Part shown: piece by piece, positions 24,020 through 36,450 of the stretch
How the letters are laid out: each line of letters starts with the position of its first letter
Position numbering within the stretch: the stretch's first letter is position 1
NCBI RefSeq assembly: GCF_000002425.4
Contig: NC_037273.1
Location: forward strand, 9,126,089 to 9,190,088
DNA: 64,000 bases
Origin: Physcomitrium patens
Lineage: Eukaryota; Streptophyta; Bryopsida; Funariales; Funariaceae
Direction of reading: 5' to 3'
Made by a program: the position numbers and the translations under genes
Notes under the pieces: model-generated
Seen by the model: the letters and a program-made list of their open reading frames with translations, nothing else
Databases searched by the model: none
Told to the model about the DNA's origin: nothing

Positions 24020-24260
24020 TCCTAGACAGAACCTCGCGGATGGGGTGAACTAGGTTAGGAACCAGGTTCGGTAGAATCCCTCTGATACCATTTACACGTA
24101 CATGGGCAAGGTTCTCTATAAAGTTAAGTGACGAGGAAAAGTTTCATTGAATATTCATCACCTCCTCAATGAATCTGCGTATCCAAGGTTAGATTCTGGC
24201 CACAAGTGAACCTTGTGCATTTATAACTGATATAGTGGGGCGTATTGTGCCAATCAAAAA
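24020..24260 (-). mobile_element. LTR-end plus primer-binding-site remnant
   Basis: Read on the minus strand this stretch has a TATA-like TTATAAATGC near 24,222, then about 130 bases of R/U5-like sequence. It is followed by TGGTATCAGAGGG (24086-24098), the classical plant LTR-retrotransposon primer site complementary to the 3' end of initiator tRNA-Met. No coding remnant follows. Interpreted as a fossil piece of an LTR element of undetermined family; its outer limits are unknown. Confidence 0.5.
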
Positions 24261-24821
24261 CCATATTAGTAGATAGAATTTTGTGAAAAATGTATTGATT
24301 ATTTGTTTCAAATTACAATCTTTCAATGCGACATCTTTACGGTATTATTGACTACCCAATTTTGGTATTCTGTAAATGTAAGATTGTGTCATTGAAATTC
24401 ATGACGGTAAAAGTAAATGATGGTTGCTTGTTTGGTTCCAAACTTGTCAAATAGTATCCTTCTAAATGTCCATGAGATTTTTTATGTTGTTTGGATAATA
24501 TAATGGAGTGTGTGTTTTGGAAAAACAAAAAATAAGTCTATGGTGCCCAGCTTTAGTGATTTGCACAAATGAATCAAAATAGAAGTGTATAAATTAATGA
24601 TCAAGTGCATGTTATCAACACATCAACAGCTTAATCTTTGACAGATGATTTTTTTTTTTTTTTTTGAATGTAGATTACGTGTCAAATGTTAAATAAAAAC
24701 AATTGCACAAATAACAAAACTTTACATGAATAAATACCATACCAAAACAGATAAAAATATAATTCATTTAAGAATTTTCAGCATTTTGTTAAAGTATTCA
24801 ACTATCTCTCCAAACATTTAC

Positions 24822-24884
24822 AATTCCCATATTTTATTTATGTATATATGTACTTGTTCTGTACATAAATAAAATATGGGAATT
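24822..24884. repeat. Perfect 23-bp inverted repeat (hairpin)
   Basis: Arms 24822-24844 and 24862-24884 are perfect reverse complements over 23 bases, separated by a 17-base loop. The left arm begins AATTCCCATATTTTATTT. It could be a cruciform, a small fold-back or MITE remnant, or a short hairpin RNA source. A perfect match of this length is not expected by chance even in AT-rich DNA, especially with the central GGG/CCC. Confidence 0.85.
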
Positions 24885-25810
24885 TTTTTATCAATATTTC
24901 ATAGTCCAAAATACTACATGGTACATTACTAAGAATGTATGATAGTTATAACAATTTACATAGAAAATACTGGCATAAAAATACATGTTTACAAGAAATA
25001 TTTACAAGAAGAGCAGCAAAAAATAGTACAGATTAGCATCACATGAAGTACGCTATAGAGAATATACTTTGAAATTAACTGAACTTTCTTAAAACACTTA
25101 ACTTTGACATGACTCTCCTTAACTTGTAGCTTGTAATCAATTAATTATTGCAATGGTGCAAAACACAATTCCACCCTAAGTTTTGAAAGCATAGTATATT
25201 AATTTTGGATTTCAAATTAATGGATGAAAGTGGTCACTTGAAATGATTCTTATACATATACAGTGATCTCAAATGTTAGTTACGATAGTATGAATATACA
25301 TTCTTTTTCATTGCTATTCTTTTTATGAAAAATCTCATCAATTGGGTTGATAAATGAAATGAGCAAATTTCTGTTGCATCCTCTAATAATTTCCTTGAAA
25401 AACTCCTGAGTTAAGCAATTTTGAATAGATGCTACATAGTTTTGATGTATAATAATATTTAGATGGTTGTATATTCTGTAGAGTACAAGCCTGTTCAAAA
25501 AGATTTTAACATTTCAAAAAACATTCTAGTAGCAACAAGATTTGAGTTTATTAGTAGAAAAATAATGTAGGTTATTAAATAATGAAAAATTCACACAACA
25601 AGTTAAACTCCAATATTCATTAGAAATCTAACATATTAGATTTTTAAACCTAACATGTATTTGAAACCTTCTTTTGTAATGTTGTAATAAATCTTGATAA
25701 ACTAATATTACTAAAGAGTTTCACTTTGAACACTATGATTTGTTCATTTACATGCTAAAATCGTCCTAATATACTCATGAAGTTTGATATTTTGAGTTGA
25801 AGTGATTATG

Positions 25811-25834
25811 TATATATATATATATATATATATA
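25811..25834. repeat. (TA)n microsatellite
   Basis: About 12 TA units between RRN3 and CIA1. Confidence 0.95.
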
Positions 25835-26923
25835 CGAAGAAAGTTAAACATGAATGAAGAAAATTATTGATGTAGGATTACATCTGAAGCCAACATCATC
25901 ACAGAGAGCAAACACACATCATTATAAAATGTATCAGTATGGTAATGGAATTTTCAAAAAAAAAGAAAAAAAGAAAACAAAAGAAGTTTGGGGTCTATCA
26001 CCATAAAGAATAAACCATGCATGTACACAATTTTTAAATCATTATTTTTATTTAAATCTGCAGTCGGCTTGTTATTATTATTTTTGATAGACTATGGTTC
26101 AGGGTTGGAGAACTTGTGATCCAATTTTAATTTTTCAACAAATTTAGTTACGGAAGTAATCAAATTTAGCATTACAAATCTTGAACTATTCTTGAATTGC
26201 ATTCATTGGATCTACATTGTCTCAAATTCATTAATCTCAGTGGTTTACTGTTATAATTTATTTTAGATGTTTTGATTTATGTAACTGCATGAAACTTGGT
26301 ACATTTTATGAAAAGATGATGTGATTTGTCCAAAAACCAATACTTTTTGTCACTGACTATATATTGATATAGAATATTAACAGTTTCTAATAATGTCAAA
26401 CAATACAATTATCTATTTGTACTCCACTACCTTTTGTACTAAAATAAGAATTAAATAAATACATCCTGAATCAGTCTCATCTTCTTATTTTAATGTTTGC
26501 AAAGCACAAAAGAAAAAGAACTCATGAAAAAACATCAAGTTGGATTAAGGGTAATTGGATTGGAATCTTTAAAAATGCATGCCTAAGTTTTTATGTTTCA
26601 TATCTCTTTTCATTTTCAACCATTTCAATACACAAGAGGTTCTCAAAGCAAGAAATAAATAAATATTGTCATATTGTCTATTTCTACCTTTGTAACTAAC
26701 CTCACTAACCTCACATCCAAATTCCTTGCTCTTCATTCAAGTTGCTCTATTATAGCCCTTCTTAGAAATTCCATTCTGTACCACTTTCATCCCTTGAAGA
26801 ATTTGTATATTATTGGGTACAAAATTGAGGGATTAGGAAGAGAGTGCAAAACACCTAAGCTATGCAAGAGTATAGCAAAGTTAAGACAAGTAGGTCATTT
26901 TTAGTTTTTGGTAAGTAGATTCA

Positions 26924-26931
<8 letters not shown>

Positions 26932-26977
<46 letters not shown>
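26932..26977. repeat. Compound (AC)n(TA)n microsatellite
   Basis: A short AC run passes directly into about 17 TA units. Confidence 0.95.
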
Positions 26978-26980
<3 letters not shown>

Positions 26981-27072
26981 CAATTATTGTTGTTAAAAAG
27001 ATAGATGGTTCTATAGAATTATGCTTGTTGGTATAAATATTAATTGTGTATTTAATGTTTTTTATTTTAAGA

Positions 27073-27073
27073 A

Positions 27074-27101
<28 letters not shown>
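27073..27101. repeat. (TA)n microsatellite
   Basis: About 14 TA units, 100 bases right of the compound tract. Confidence 0.95.
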
Positions 27102-27105
<4 letters not shown>

Positions 27106-27716
27106 CTACAATAATATTGGGTGACATCAATATATTAATTTAAATTGACTAAAATGTATTATAGAATCAAAATGAAAAATATTGAAATTTTACTTGGAGC
27201 TTAAAAGAATAGTTCAAACTTATCACTCGATGTTCATAGAAGTAAGTTCAGGGTCCTCTTTAGTTTTTTCTGAACTATTTCATTTTAAATAAATTTTACT
27301 ATATGAGCTACAAGTCTTTCAATATATAGCTGTAGATCTATTTGGCTTTTGAGTGATCTCCTCACAGTCAATAATTCCTACCAACTTTCTCATCTTGTAT
27401 AAATTTTCCAGTTTTGTTTTCGTCAATATTCTCCCACAGATAGAACCACGTGATAAATATACAAGTTGTCGCATATAATCAAGACATACTTCATTTAGAG
27501 TACACAAATAAACAGTACAATTTCAAATATAATCACGATTAATAAACTAACAGTGGGAAGCTATTACTTTTATATACATTTATCTGGTCGCAACATTTGA
27601 TAAGCTTTTCAATGTTGCAAAAAACGAATTTCACATCCGATGTACTAAAAATAAGACAGAACAAGAAGGAACAGGGCGGAGGCGCCGTGTGAACAGAGAC
27701 CAAGCAAGGGCTACCC

Positions 27717-28013
27717 TGGGCCCGGTTCACACCTGTAACGTCCTTCGGGAGGAAGTAGAGCGGTCTTCGTCTTCTTCGTGTTGGGCTCTGGCATTGTGCG
27801 TGGGCCTGGCTGGGACTGTGCCATAGCCATCGCCAGTGCTGTTGTTAGCGTAGACGAGAGTCTCTCTGTGCGGATCCCTCACTCTCGCACTCTTCCGCTG
27901 CAGCTGCTGGTGCGGACCATGGATGCCACCGCTGCCTTGCCGACTTCGCCCTCCGCAACCAAGGGTGCGCTTATGCTCTCTTGCTAATTTCAACGATTCG
28001 GGGTTTAGGGTTT
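27717..28013 (+). promoter_or_regulatory. CIA1 promoter and first intron: site II motifs and telo-box
   Basis: TGGGCCC at 27717-27723, TGGGCT at 27782-27787 and TGGGCC at 27801-27806 lie within about 200 bases upstream of the CIA1 start. A telo-box (TTAGGGTTT, 27-base neighbourhood of the first donor) lies in intron 1 at 28005-28013. Site II (TGGGCY) plus telo-box is an established module of plant genes tied to proliferation and ribosome production. Assignment to CIA1 is inferred from position. Confidence 0.5.
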
Positions 28014-30933
28014 ATACCTGCGTGTTGGTTGTTGTCTCGCAAGTAGGGTGCAATTAGTGCCGCGGTAGGTTCTCGGAGTCGAATTTGGTTTGTATACTGA
28101 CGTGAGTGCTCGTGTGGTGTTGCAGGTGTTTCGTTGCGATTAGTGCAAGAGTTGGAAGGGCACGAGGATAGGTACCTGTCGCCATTTACGTGTTGATAGC
28201 GTGCTTTACTCTTCCGATTTTCTTAATTTTGGAAAGCTTCGATCGAGCTTTATTTATTTATTTATTTATTTTTATTTTTATTTTTTTAGGTTATTTTGTT
28301 TTGATTTTGATCTTGATTTTTTGGAGGGAAGTCATCGTTGAAGTTTGTGTGTTGAACTGTATGGACCAGGGTGTGGGGTGTTGCTTGGAGACCGTGCGAT
28401 GGTTCGTCGATCCTAGCGTCATGTAGTGGGGATCAAACGGTCCGCATATGGGAGCATTCTTCTGGGAGCTCACCTTCTTCAGCTGCTTGGGTTTGCAAAG
28501 TCTCTTTTATATTGCCCCCCTTCTCTGGAAGTCATCTATGTCTGATTCTTACTTGTTGCGAATTCTCTTCACACTGCTTGAAATTGAGCATTTCCGGACA
28601 ATTTTGCAATCAGAAGTTTTATGTAAAATGTTGTTTCAAGGCCTTTTATTTATTTATTTATTTTTTATTTTATTATCGTGACTTGGGGGCTGTTGTTGCA
28701 TAGGCAGTCCTGGACTCATCTCATAATCGCACAGTGCGGCAAATTTCGTGGTCGCCGAATGGCAACTTGCTAGCATCTGCAAGTTTTGATGCCACGATTG
28801 GCATGTGGGAGTACGTTGGCAATGAATTCTCATTTATAGCTTCTTTTGAGGTAAGCTTCGAGCATATTTCTTCTGAGACCACCTTTCATTTGAATGCGAG
28901 TTCAAGAGATGAATTTGCCTCGACAAATTGTAGGCTTCAGCTAGTCCCATTTTTAATAGTTGCTTTGGTGCAAGGTACGTGCTCTGTGGTCACAATTTAC
29001 ATAATCGCAGTCATTGTTCTTATTCGCGATTCCACCCCATATTGTGACAGGGACATGAAAATGAGGTGAAAAGCGTGGCATGGAACTCAGCAGGCACTCT
29101 ACTGGCAACTTGCAGTCGAGATAAGTCTGTCTGGATTTGGGAGGTGCTTCCTGGACACGAGTTTGAGTGTGTGTCAGTACTTAACGGGCACACCCAGGAT
29201 GTCAAGATGGTTCTATGGCATCCATCTCTGGATATATTGGTATCCACCAGCTACGACAACACCATCAAGGTACTTTTCGGTCACTAAAGTGATATAAATC
29301 AATATTCCTACTTGGTTTACTAGGAAACACATCAACATGGCACTCAGTGTTTGTCTAGAGTTAAGCTGGGAAATGTATCAAATATTCAATAGATGATACA
29401 AAGAGTCAGTGGGGGAAATGCTCTTGGTCTAGCTTGCAGCGCTTGTGGAATCTAGAAGCCAACCTTGCCTGTACAGATATGGACAGAAGAAGGCGACGGT
29501 GATGATTGGCATTGCGCGCAAACCCTGGGACCTCCTGGCAGGTACATCTTTGCTTAAATCGGGTATCATCGACTTTCTATCTCAATCTTGTAGTAACAGT
29601 AAGAGCCTGGTTGTTGTGGGAAATCCAAGGGCGGCTACTACATCGTTTCACTATAACCTTTCGGTTGCTGCCAGCATTATTGTCCGACATATATAAGATA
29701 CCTCTAGGCTAGCAGAAGGTGATTGTGAGCAATTTATTCACTCTCTTCCGCACAATCTGTGCTTAAGTCGGCTTTTCATCTCATGTGTTTTTTTCGCAGC
29801 GGTCATACTTCAACTGTGTGGGCTGCTTCATTTAATGCCACAGGAGATTGCATGGTGACATGCAGGTGCTGAATTTCTCCTCATCGATATATTTATAGCC
29901 TTCTAATGTCGTGTTCATGAATGCCACTTGTATGTTTTAATCAAAACTTGATATGGAAGCAGTGCATGGTCCAAGTCAACGCATCGTTCCATATCCATCA
30001 GTTTGGGCTAATTTACTTTTTTTTCTTCTTGCATGGCAGTGATGATTTGACCCTAAATATATGGGACTCAAGTGCAGATCTTTCAAGTGCTAATGATGAC
30101 GACTCGGCTAAATGGTATACTCTAGAGTCTTCAGCGTTGTCTCACGGAATTCTAGTTTGACCATACTTGGCTTCACAAGGAAAACATAAGAAGTCACAGT
30201 ATGATTGTTCTCCCTAAAATTTTGAGATTTGATAGAGTCAGGGAGTGAACTGGTGTATTATTCCTTGCTATTCAGTGTGGTTTTGCAATGTAATTGCAGG
30301 AAGCATCTGGCTACCATCTCGGGATACCACGACCGAACCATCTATTCAGTGAACTGGTCCAGGTATAACAGCGGTTCTGCAATAGAAAAGCGGTGGGATT
30401 TTGATTGAATACTGTGAAAGTCGTGCATTTATTTAGTAGTCTTTGCAGACGTTTCGAACATGTATTAGAGTGTGGAGGTTTTGCATTAATATTAAACATT
30501 AATTTGCATTTTGCAGCCTGAATGACCTTATTGCTAGCGGAGCAGGAGATGATTGTATTCGCATCTTCTCTAAATCTCAAGATGGCGACCAAGAAGGAAG
30601 TCAATCATACGAGTTAGTGCAGAAGCATGAAAAAGCTCATACAGCTGATGTCAACTGCGTGCAATGGCACCCTAAGGTAATAGGATGTGATGTATTTATA
30701 GATTATAGTTCAATTTGTGGCTCTAACGATTTATGTTACTTTTTAGGTTCCTTCTTTTTGTTCTAGATAAAATCGATGTTTCTTGCGATGATTATTTTCA
30801 ACGAGAACCAGCTTGGTGTTTCTGATTTTTTGTTTTAAATTTTTTGCTGCAGAATCCGCGTTTGCTGGCATCAGCAGGTGACGATGGGATCGTGAAAATT
30901 TGGGAGGTGGTAGGAGATCTTCCACATGTTTAG
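27919..30933 (+). CDS. CIA1: CIA1/CIAO1 WD40 protein of cytosolic iron-sulfur assembly
   Basis: Seven-bladed WD40 propeller that, with MMS19 and MIP18-type partners, delivers Fe-S clusters to cytosolic and nuclear apoproteins. Eleven exons: 27919-27964, 28126-28171, 28370-28499, 28704-28850, 29051-29269, 29477-29541, 29800-29865, 30040-30114, 30300-30362, 30517-30676 and 30853-30933. They sum to 1098 nt (365 residues) with all phases consistent. Typical family stretches are [80 protein letters not shown] and [14 protein letters not shown], ending DLPHV. The exon 3 donor (AAA|GTCTCT) is weak against consensus but is the one that keeps frame. Introns 2 and 3 contain (TTTA)n-like runs. Identity is firm; individual splice sites are inferred. 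Confidence 0.94.
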
Positions 30934-32079
30934 TTTGCTACGAATCCGTAACAAGTCTTGTACATGATGTGGAGAGTAAATGACTATCATAAACTCCTGT
31001 AATTTCTATTATAGAATTATTGAATTTCTCCTCGGTCATAGCTGGAACTAGCTAGCTTAAGTGGTGAATGCTTCAAGTTACCAATGGTAGTCAGTGACGC
31101 ATCAGCCACGAGCTGGTGGATATGCAGTCAAATAAGTTGGTAGTCATCAATAGTTTTCGTTGTATTTGGTCCACAGTTTTCTCTGAAATCGTGTGTTCTT
31201 TATCCGCTTCTCCATCCAGTTAGCTTCACTGCATATCCATTTTATCAGTTGATCAGGTCTTTTTTCGAACTTTTTGGTTCCTTACCTTTTGATAGACGTG
31301 TGGTAGCAAGTAGGATGTAAATGGACTCATTTTCTGCTTTCTCTAGTCTCTAGCATGAGAGCAGGATATCTGGCTGTGGCTTGGGAGAAAATTGAATGTA
31401 AATGTCGATTAACATGCGATCAAGTTAAATGTCGTTAAAGTTAATTTTTTGGTAAGTTTCATTTTTTTCAAATTGATGGAGGAACCTATTGATTGGTGTA
31501 CATCATTTTTCTATAAAATTGTTTCTCGAATTGATAGAAGAATTGCATTCTGTAGTGAATCTACTAGTGGTGGTTTCAATATATATTGCCCTTACCAACA
31601 CGTTCTTGGTTGAAAATGACAAATACTAAAATATTATTGCATTCATATATGATGTTTCATTTGGTACTTATCGTTGTTATACAGGTATTAGTAGTAAGCA
31701 GGAAGGCGCTGGAAAATATAATTTATGAAATTATCCTTAATTTAAAATTGGATTACATTTAATACATTTAATTTTACATGTTGTAAATGATTTATTTTAA
31801 TGGATCTTAGATTTAAATTTTGTCTTTAAATTTCAATTGTCTAAAATTTGTATATAATATGTATAAAAAAGATGTGCATCCAATCAATACATAGATTTAC
31901 AAATTTTGTAGTTTTCTTCAAATTGAAATAGTGGCTTTATAAAATTAATAATGTTGGTTCATTAATTAATAATAAACATTTAAGAAAAATAGTGAATTCA
32001 AAAAAAATCAGCTTGATTGTGGATTGGTTATTATTATATAAGGAGAAATTGTTCTACATCTCTAATACAAGGTTTTTGT
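30934..32079. other. CIA1 3' flank grading into AT-rich spacer
   Basis: The first 400 bases probably include the CIA1 3' UTR. From about 31,400 the DNA becomes AT-rich and runs into the Ty1/copia fossil. No gene or repeat was recognised. Confidence 0.6.
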
Positions 32080-33040
32080 TGTTGTTGCCTACAGAGGGCA
32101 AAGAAGACATAGGCTAAATACTTTATAGTTTAGTGAGTAGCATTCTCAACCAAATTCCTTTTAAAGTTTCTATAGAGAGACTTATATACTTAACTTCCAT
32201 TGACGATTTTGCTATTGTATGTTGCCTCTTGCTTTGCCAAGTGATTGTTGCCTTGGCTATTGTAAAATAGTAACATCCTATAGACATACAAGTTTCTAGG
32301 CAAGATGCTTTGTCAACATTTGTATAGCCTAGTATATTGTCTTTTGCTTTTTAATTGATAGTATAGTCCAAAGTCCATAGTATCCTTGATATATTGAAGT
32401 ATGTGTTTCACAACTTTTAAATGTGGTGTCTATGGTTTTGTCATATATTTCAAGATGCTACTAATAGCAAATGATAAGTTAAATCATGTAGTTGTGAAGA
32501 AGACTAATTTTCCAATTGTACAACAATTTTTGTAAGAATCCATTGATAAAGCTCTCATGTCAATAAAAAATAGTAAGCTAAAGAATAATAGTACATATTC
32601 TCTTTGAGAGTTAATGATTTTGAATTCTTCTACCATCTCTTTTGCTTATTGTAATTGTAATAGGAATAAATTAGTGTTAAATATTGTGAATTTTGTATCT
32701 ACGTACTTATTGATGAGGCGTAAGTCACTTATATCAAATTCAAAGGTTAGTTGTTTTAACCATAAATTTTTGTTGTTATCTTCTCTTGTTAGAAAATGAT
32801 TGTCTACATAGGCTATAAGTATGGTCTTGTTATTGCTTTTATTAATATAGTATAGATTATGATCACTTGAACTTTTAATCATATCTAAAGTTTTTAAATA
32901 AATGTCTAGTCTCTTCTACTACATCATTAGGCTTTGGTGTAAGCCATATAAGGATTTTTTGAGCTTGCGTACTAGATGTTTAAGTCATTTTTTAATGAAT
33001 TCTAAGAATTTTTCTATATATACTTCGTGTGATAGGTTGC
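32080..33040 (-). mobile_element. Ty1/copia fossil, 3' part of pol (RT end and RNase H)
   Basis: Minus-strand coding remnants of a copia-type polyprotein. An RT stretch reads KLKKSLYGLHQ near 32,950, then an ILIAYVD-type active-site region and LINKYVDTKF within 32646-32882. An RNase H stretch with VKHILQYIK near 32,400 and TIAKSSMEVKY-like residues near 32,170 follows. The fragment stops abruptly at 33,040 where a gypsy LTR begins; its other half resumes at 54,464. It is broken many times. Its LTRs were not recognised. Confidence 0.8.
33036..33040 (+). repeat. Target-site duplication GTTGC, left copy of outer gypsy element
   Basis: GTTGC immediately precedes the 5' LTR and recurs at 54464-54468 immediately after the 3' LTR, a 5-bp duplication as expected for Ty3/gypsy integration. 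Confidence 0.85.
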
Positions 33041-33823
33041 TGTAGAATAGATATTAGTTCGTTTTTATAAGATATTGATAAAATAGACTAATAGTCCGTA
33101 GAATAGTCAGTTCAGGAGGACGGATGGTTAACTTAGTCATTAAAAGCGGTTAATTACAGGATTACGGATAGAATCTAGGAATAGAGAGTAAGTATATAGG
33201 AGTTATAGAAGTTAGTCTGAGTGCCAGACTGTGAGAGTCATGAGCCGGGGTAAGCTTGGTGCTACCTCTTTGTTTCTTTGTTATTGAAGAGTAATGAATA
33301 GTTTCTAAATGCTATGAAGTAAATCTGTGGAATAAATCAGAGATTGATTTATGAGTTATTGATTATGTAATTGGAGTACTGTGTGGTTGGATTATTATGA
33401 GAAGATATTGGAAGTTTGTTATCAGATTCTGTGGAAGATTGTTAATGGATGGAAGATTTTGATTATTGTTTATTGAGAGTTGTGTATGTTTTGACAGAAG
33501 AAGTTTGTGATTATAGAAATTATGTGAAGATAGATTGTTTGGAGTGGAAGTTTGTTATTTTTGTGTTGGATGGAATTTATGTATTTGGAGTGGTCTTTTA
33601 AGACAATGCAAGAATTGTCCTATGTTGTTATCAATGATCGCAGAATACCATTGGAAAGTGGAAAGCATTGTAGTATTCTTTGGTGTTTTCAGTGATTCTA
33701 AATACAATTAACTGTGTGACCCTAATAAGTAGAACTCATTTACTTCGTCTTTCCATGCATTCAAATCCCCCTATATAGGTTTATTCTGAAAGGAATTTAT
33801 AAAATAAGTAAACGACAATTACG
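33041..33823 (+). repeat. 5' LTR of outer gypsy element
   Basis: Begins TGTAGAATAGATATTAG and ends near CGACAATTACG, partner of 53671-54463. It shares with that copy a middle block (TTTGGAGTGGAAGTTTGTT and neighbours) that is different in the inner element's LTRs. Confidence 0.9.
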
Positions 33824-35714
33824 TTTTGGCACCGCTGCCAAGGATTGAGAATAGCATTGAGTATTAGGAATTAACTGCACGATGAATAGATAGAAAATAA
33901 GAAGCAAACTCAATAGAATATAATGACAAAGTATGGTTATTGAGAGTGAGAACTTAACAGTAAAGAGAATATGGCAGTCAAAAGAAAGAATAGAGAGATC
34001 GCAAGTAAGAAATTTGTTATATAACGAGCAAGAACAAAAGTTAAAAAAGAAACATCAACAGAGTTGGATTAAGCCATGGTTGCATGCATGTCGACACATC
34101 CAAGTGTACCGAGAAGCCAATTGACATTTAATATTTTAGAAGTATGTACCATTAGAAAAATTGCCAAGAGCACTCGTCGAAAAATGGATCAATAGACCAG
34201 TGTTTCATGTGAGGCCATTAACTGCGAGAGGGAGGAATCACAAAAGAATTGGGTACTCTCTTGGATACGTTTTCAATAACGAAAGCTACCGATTCCATCA
34301 AAATTGATTCTATAGAGTGGCATACATTACTAGTCAATAAGGGCCAATTCAGAGTATTTCAAAATCCATTGTTTTCACCCCCAATTCAACCAAATAACTT
34401 ATTAGGGGATAATAATAGCAAATTGAAGAAACTTAAAAGTTTAGAATAATCAATTGGAGAAGACGCTAGTTATTTTAACAAAAAATTAAGTGGTACATTG
34501 TTTTCATCAATGGCGACGAGTGGTCCAACAGTTCCAATACTAGTTCAATTGGGTGATTTGAGCAATCGCATAACGAGCGTGGCTCCATTACCTACTTTTA
34601 GGGGCTTGCCAGGTGCAAATTCAGATCAACATTTGTCTTAGTTTCTGATAGCATGTGTAGCCAACAATGGAAGAAGTGAAGATATTTGGTTACGATGGTT
34701 GCCAGCAACCTTAAAGGACACGGCGTTTGAATGGTACAACTGCCAACTAGTGGATCAATTTTTAAATTAGGAAGCATTGAAGAATACATTTTTAATCCAT
34801 TTTCGGCCAATTGGTTTTGAAGATCGCCTTCAAGAGAGATTAATGAACAACAAAATGATCCTAGAAGAGGCGATGGAATCGTATTATGGCCGGATGGCCG
34901 ATATACTCAATAAGTGGCCAAATCACCAAATGTCAGAGGTATTTATCTTATCCATATTAATCAATGCTTTATATCCAATATAGCTAAAAATGTTTGTAAA
35001 GGAAGCTCAATCCGATACAATGTCTGCATCCTTTAATAGAGCCAAGGTTTGGGAAGAATGTCATTATGATTAGTTTTTATCTACAGGAGCGATGATGATT
35101 CTAGTTCAAGGCAATTATCAAAATCCAACTTGAAGTGGATCAGAGGATAGTTATCCATAGAGGTTAGATATAGGGGCCAATTCCAATGCGAATATTCAGG
35201 GACCAGTTACTATCACCCCATTGCAAGCTATGCCATCGAATGTGATAATAATATATGCTCCTTATTTTTTGTATCAACAACAAGTGTTAACTATGGCAGA
35301 GTTACCAATAATATAAGTTCCAAAAGATTCCAATAAAACCTTGTTATTGAACTTGATGAAGAAAATAGAAGAAATGATAGTTAATATGGCCAAGGATAAG
35401 GAAAAGAGGCAAAAGCCTACCAATACTTAAACTAATGTATGGTGCAGTAATTGTAAGGGTCATGGTAACAAAATGCCCTTCACCCTCACAAATGATGGGT
35501 CAATGTACATTTTGCATAGGAAAGCATTTGACAGCTAATTGTTGGGATTGACAAAGGCACTAACAATTTAGTAATCAAACCATGGTCCTACTAACTCCAT
35601 GGAACGTCAATCAAGTTCAAACGGGAAATACGTTTGGATGGAATGGAAATCGATCTAATGGACAAAATCGAGCATTCAATAACTTTCAAAGTTCCAATTT
35701 TAATCAAGGATCTT

Positions 35715-36450
35715 TGTAGAATAGATATTAGTTTGGTTTTGTAAGATATTGGTTAAATAGACTAATAGTCCATAGAATAGTCAGTTCAAGAGGACGGATG
35801 GTTAACTTAGTTATTAAAAGTGGTTAATTACAAGATTACGGTTAAAATGTGGGAATAAGGAGTAAGTATATAGAAGTTAGTCTAAGTGCCAGACTGTGAT
35901 AGTCATGAGCCGAGGTAAGCTTGGTGCTACCTCTTTGTTTCTTTGTTTCTTTATTATTGAAAAATAATGGATAGTTTTTGAATATTAAGAATTGAGTCTA
36001 TGGAATAAATTAGAGATTGATTTATGAATTATTGATTATCTAATTGGAGCACTGACTGATTGAATTATATGAGGAATTATTAGAAGATTATGATTGTTGT
36101 TTATTGAGAGTTGTGTGTATTTTCATAGAAGAAGTCTGTGATTATAGAAGTTATGTGAATTCAGCTTGGGTAGAGTGAAATCTATTATTTGTGGTATTAG
36201 ATGAAATTATTGTGTTTTGAACAATCTTTTGAGAGTGCAGTGTTACACATTGTTGTTATCAGTTGATGAAGGAGTATTGTTAGTGGGAGAAAACATTGTA
36301 GTATTTCTTGGTGTTTTAATGGTTCGAAATACGGTTAATTGTGTGACCCTAACAAATAAAATTTATGCACTTAGTCTTTTCCTATGTTTGAATCCTTGTA
36401 TACAAATTTATTCTGAAAAGAATTGTAGAATAAGTAAAATGACAATTACA
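35715..36450 (+). repeat. 5' LTR of inner gypsy element
   Basis: Begins TGTAGAATAGATATTAG, ends ATGACAATTACA, and is followed by a primer-site region starting TTTTGGGACC. Partner is 44412-45150. Confidence 0.9.

Larger units (their letters stand above)
24261..27660. other. AT-rich intergenic spacer
   Basis: About 3.4 kb of AT-rich DNA between RRN3 and CIA1. It holds a poly(T) run at about 24650-24665, a perfect inverted repeat (24822-24884), (TA)n tracts at 25811-25834 and 27073-27101, and a compound (AC)n(TA)n tract at 26932-26977. Open frames are low complexity and unsupported. Confidence 0.65.
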
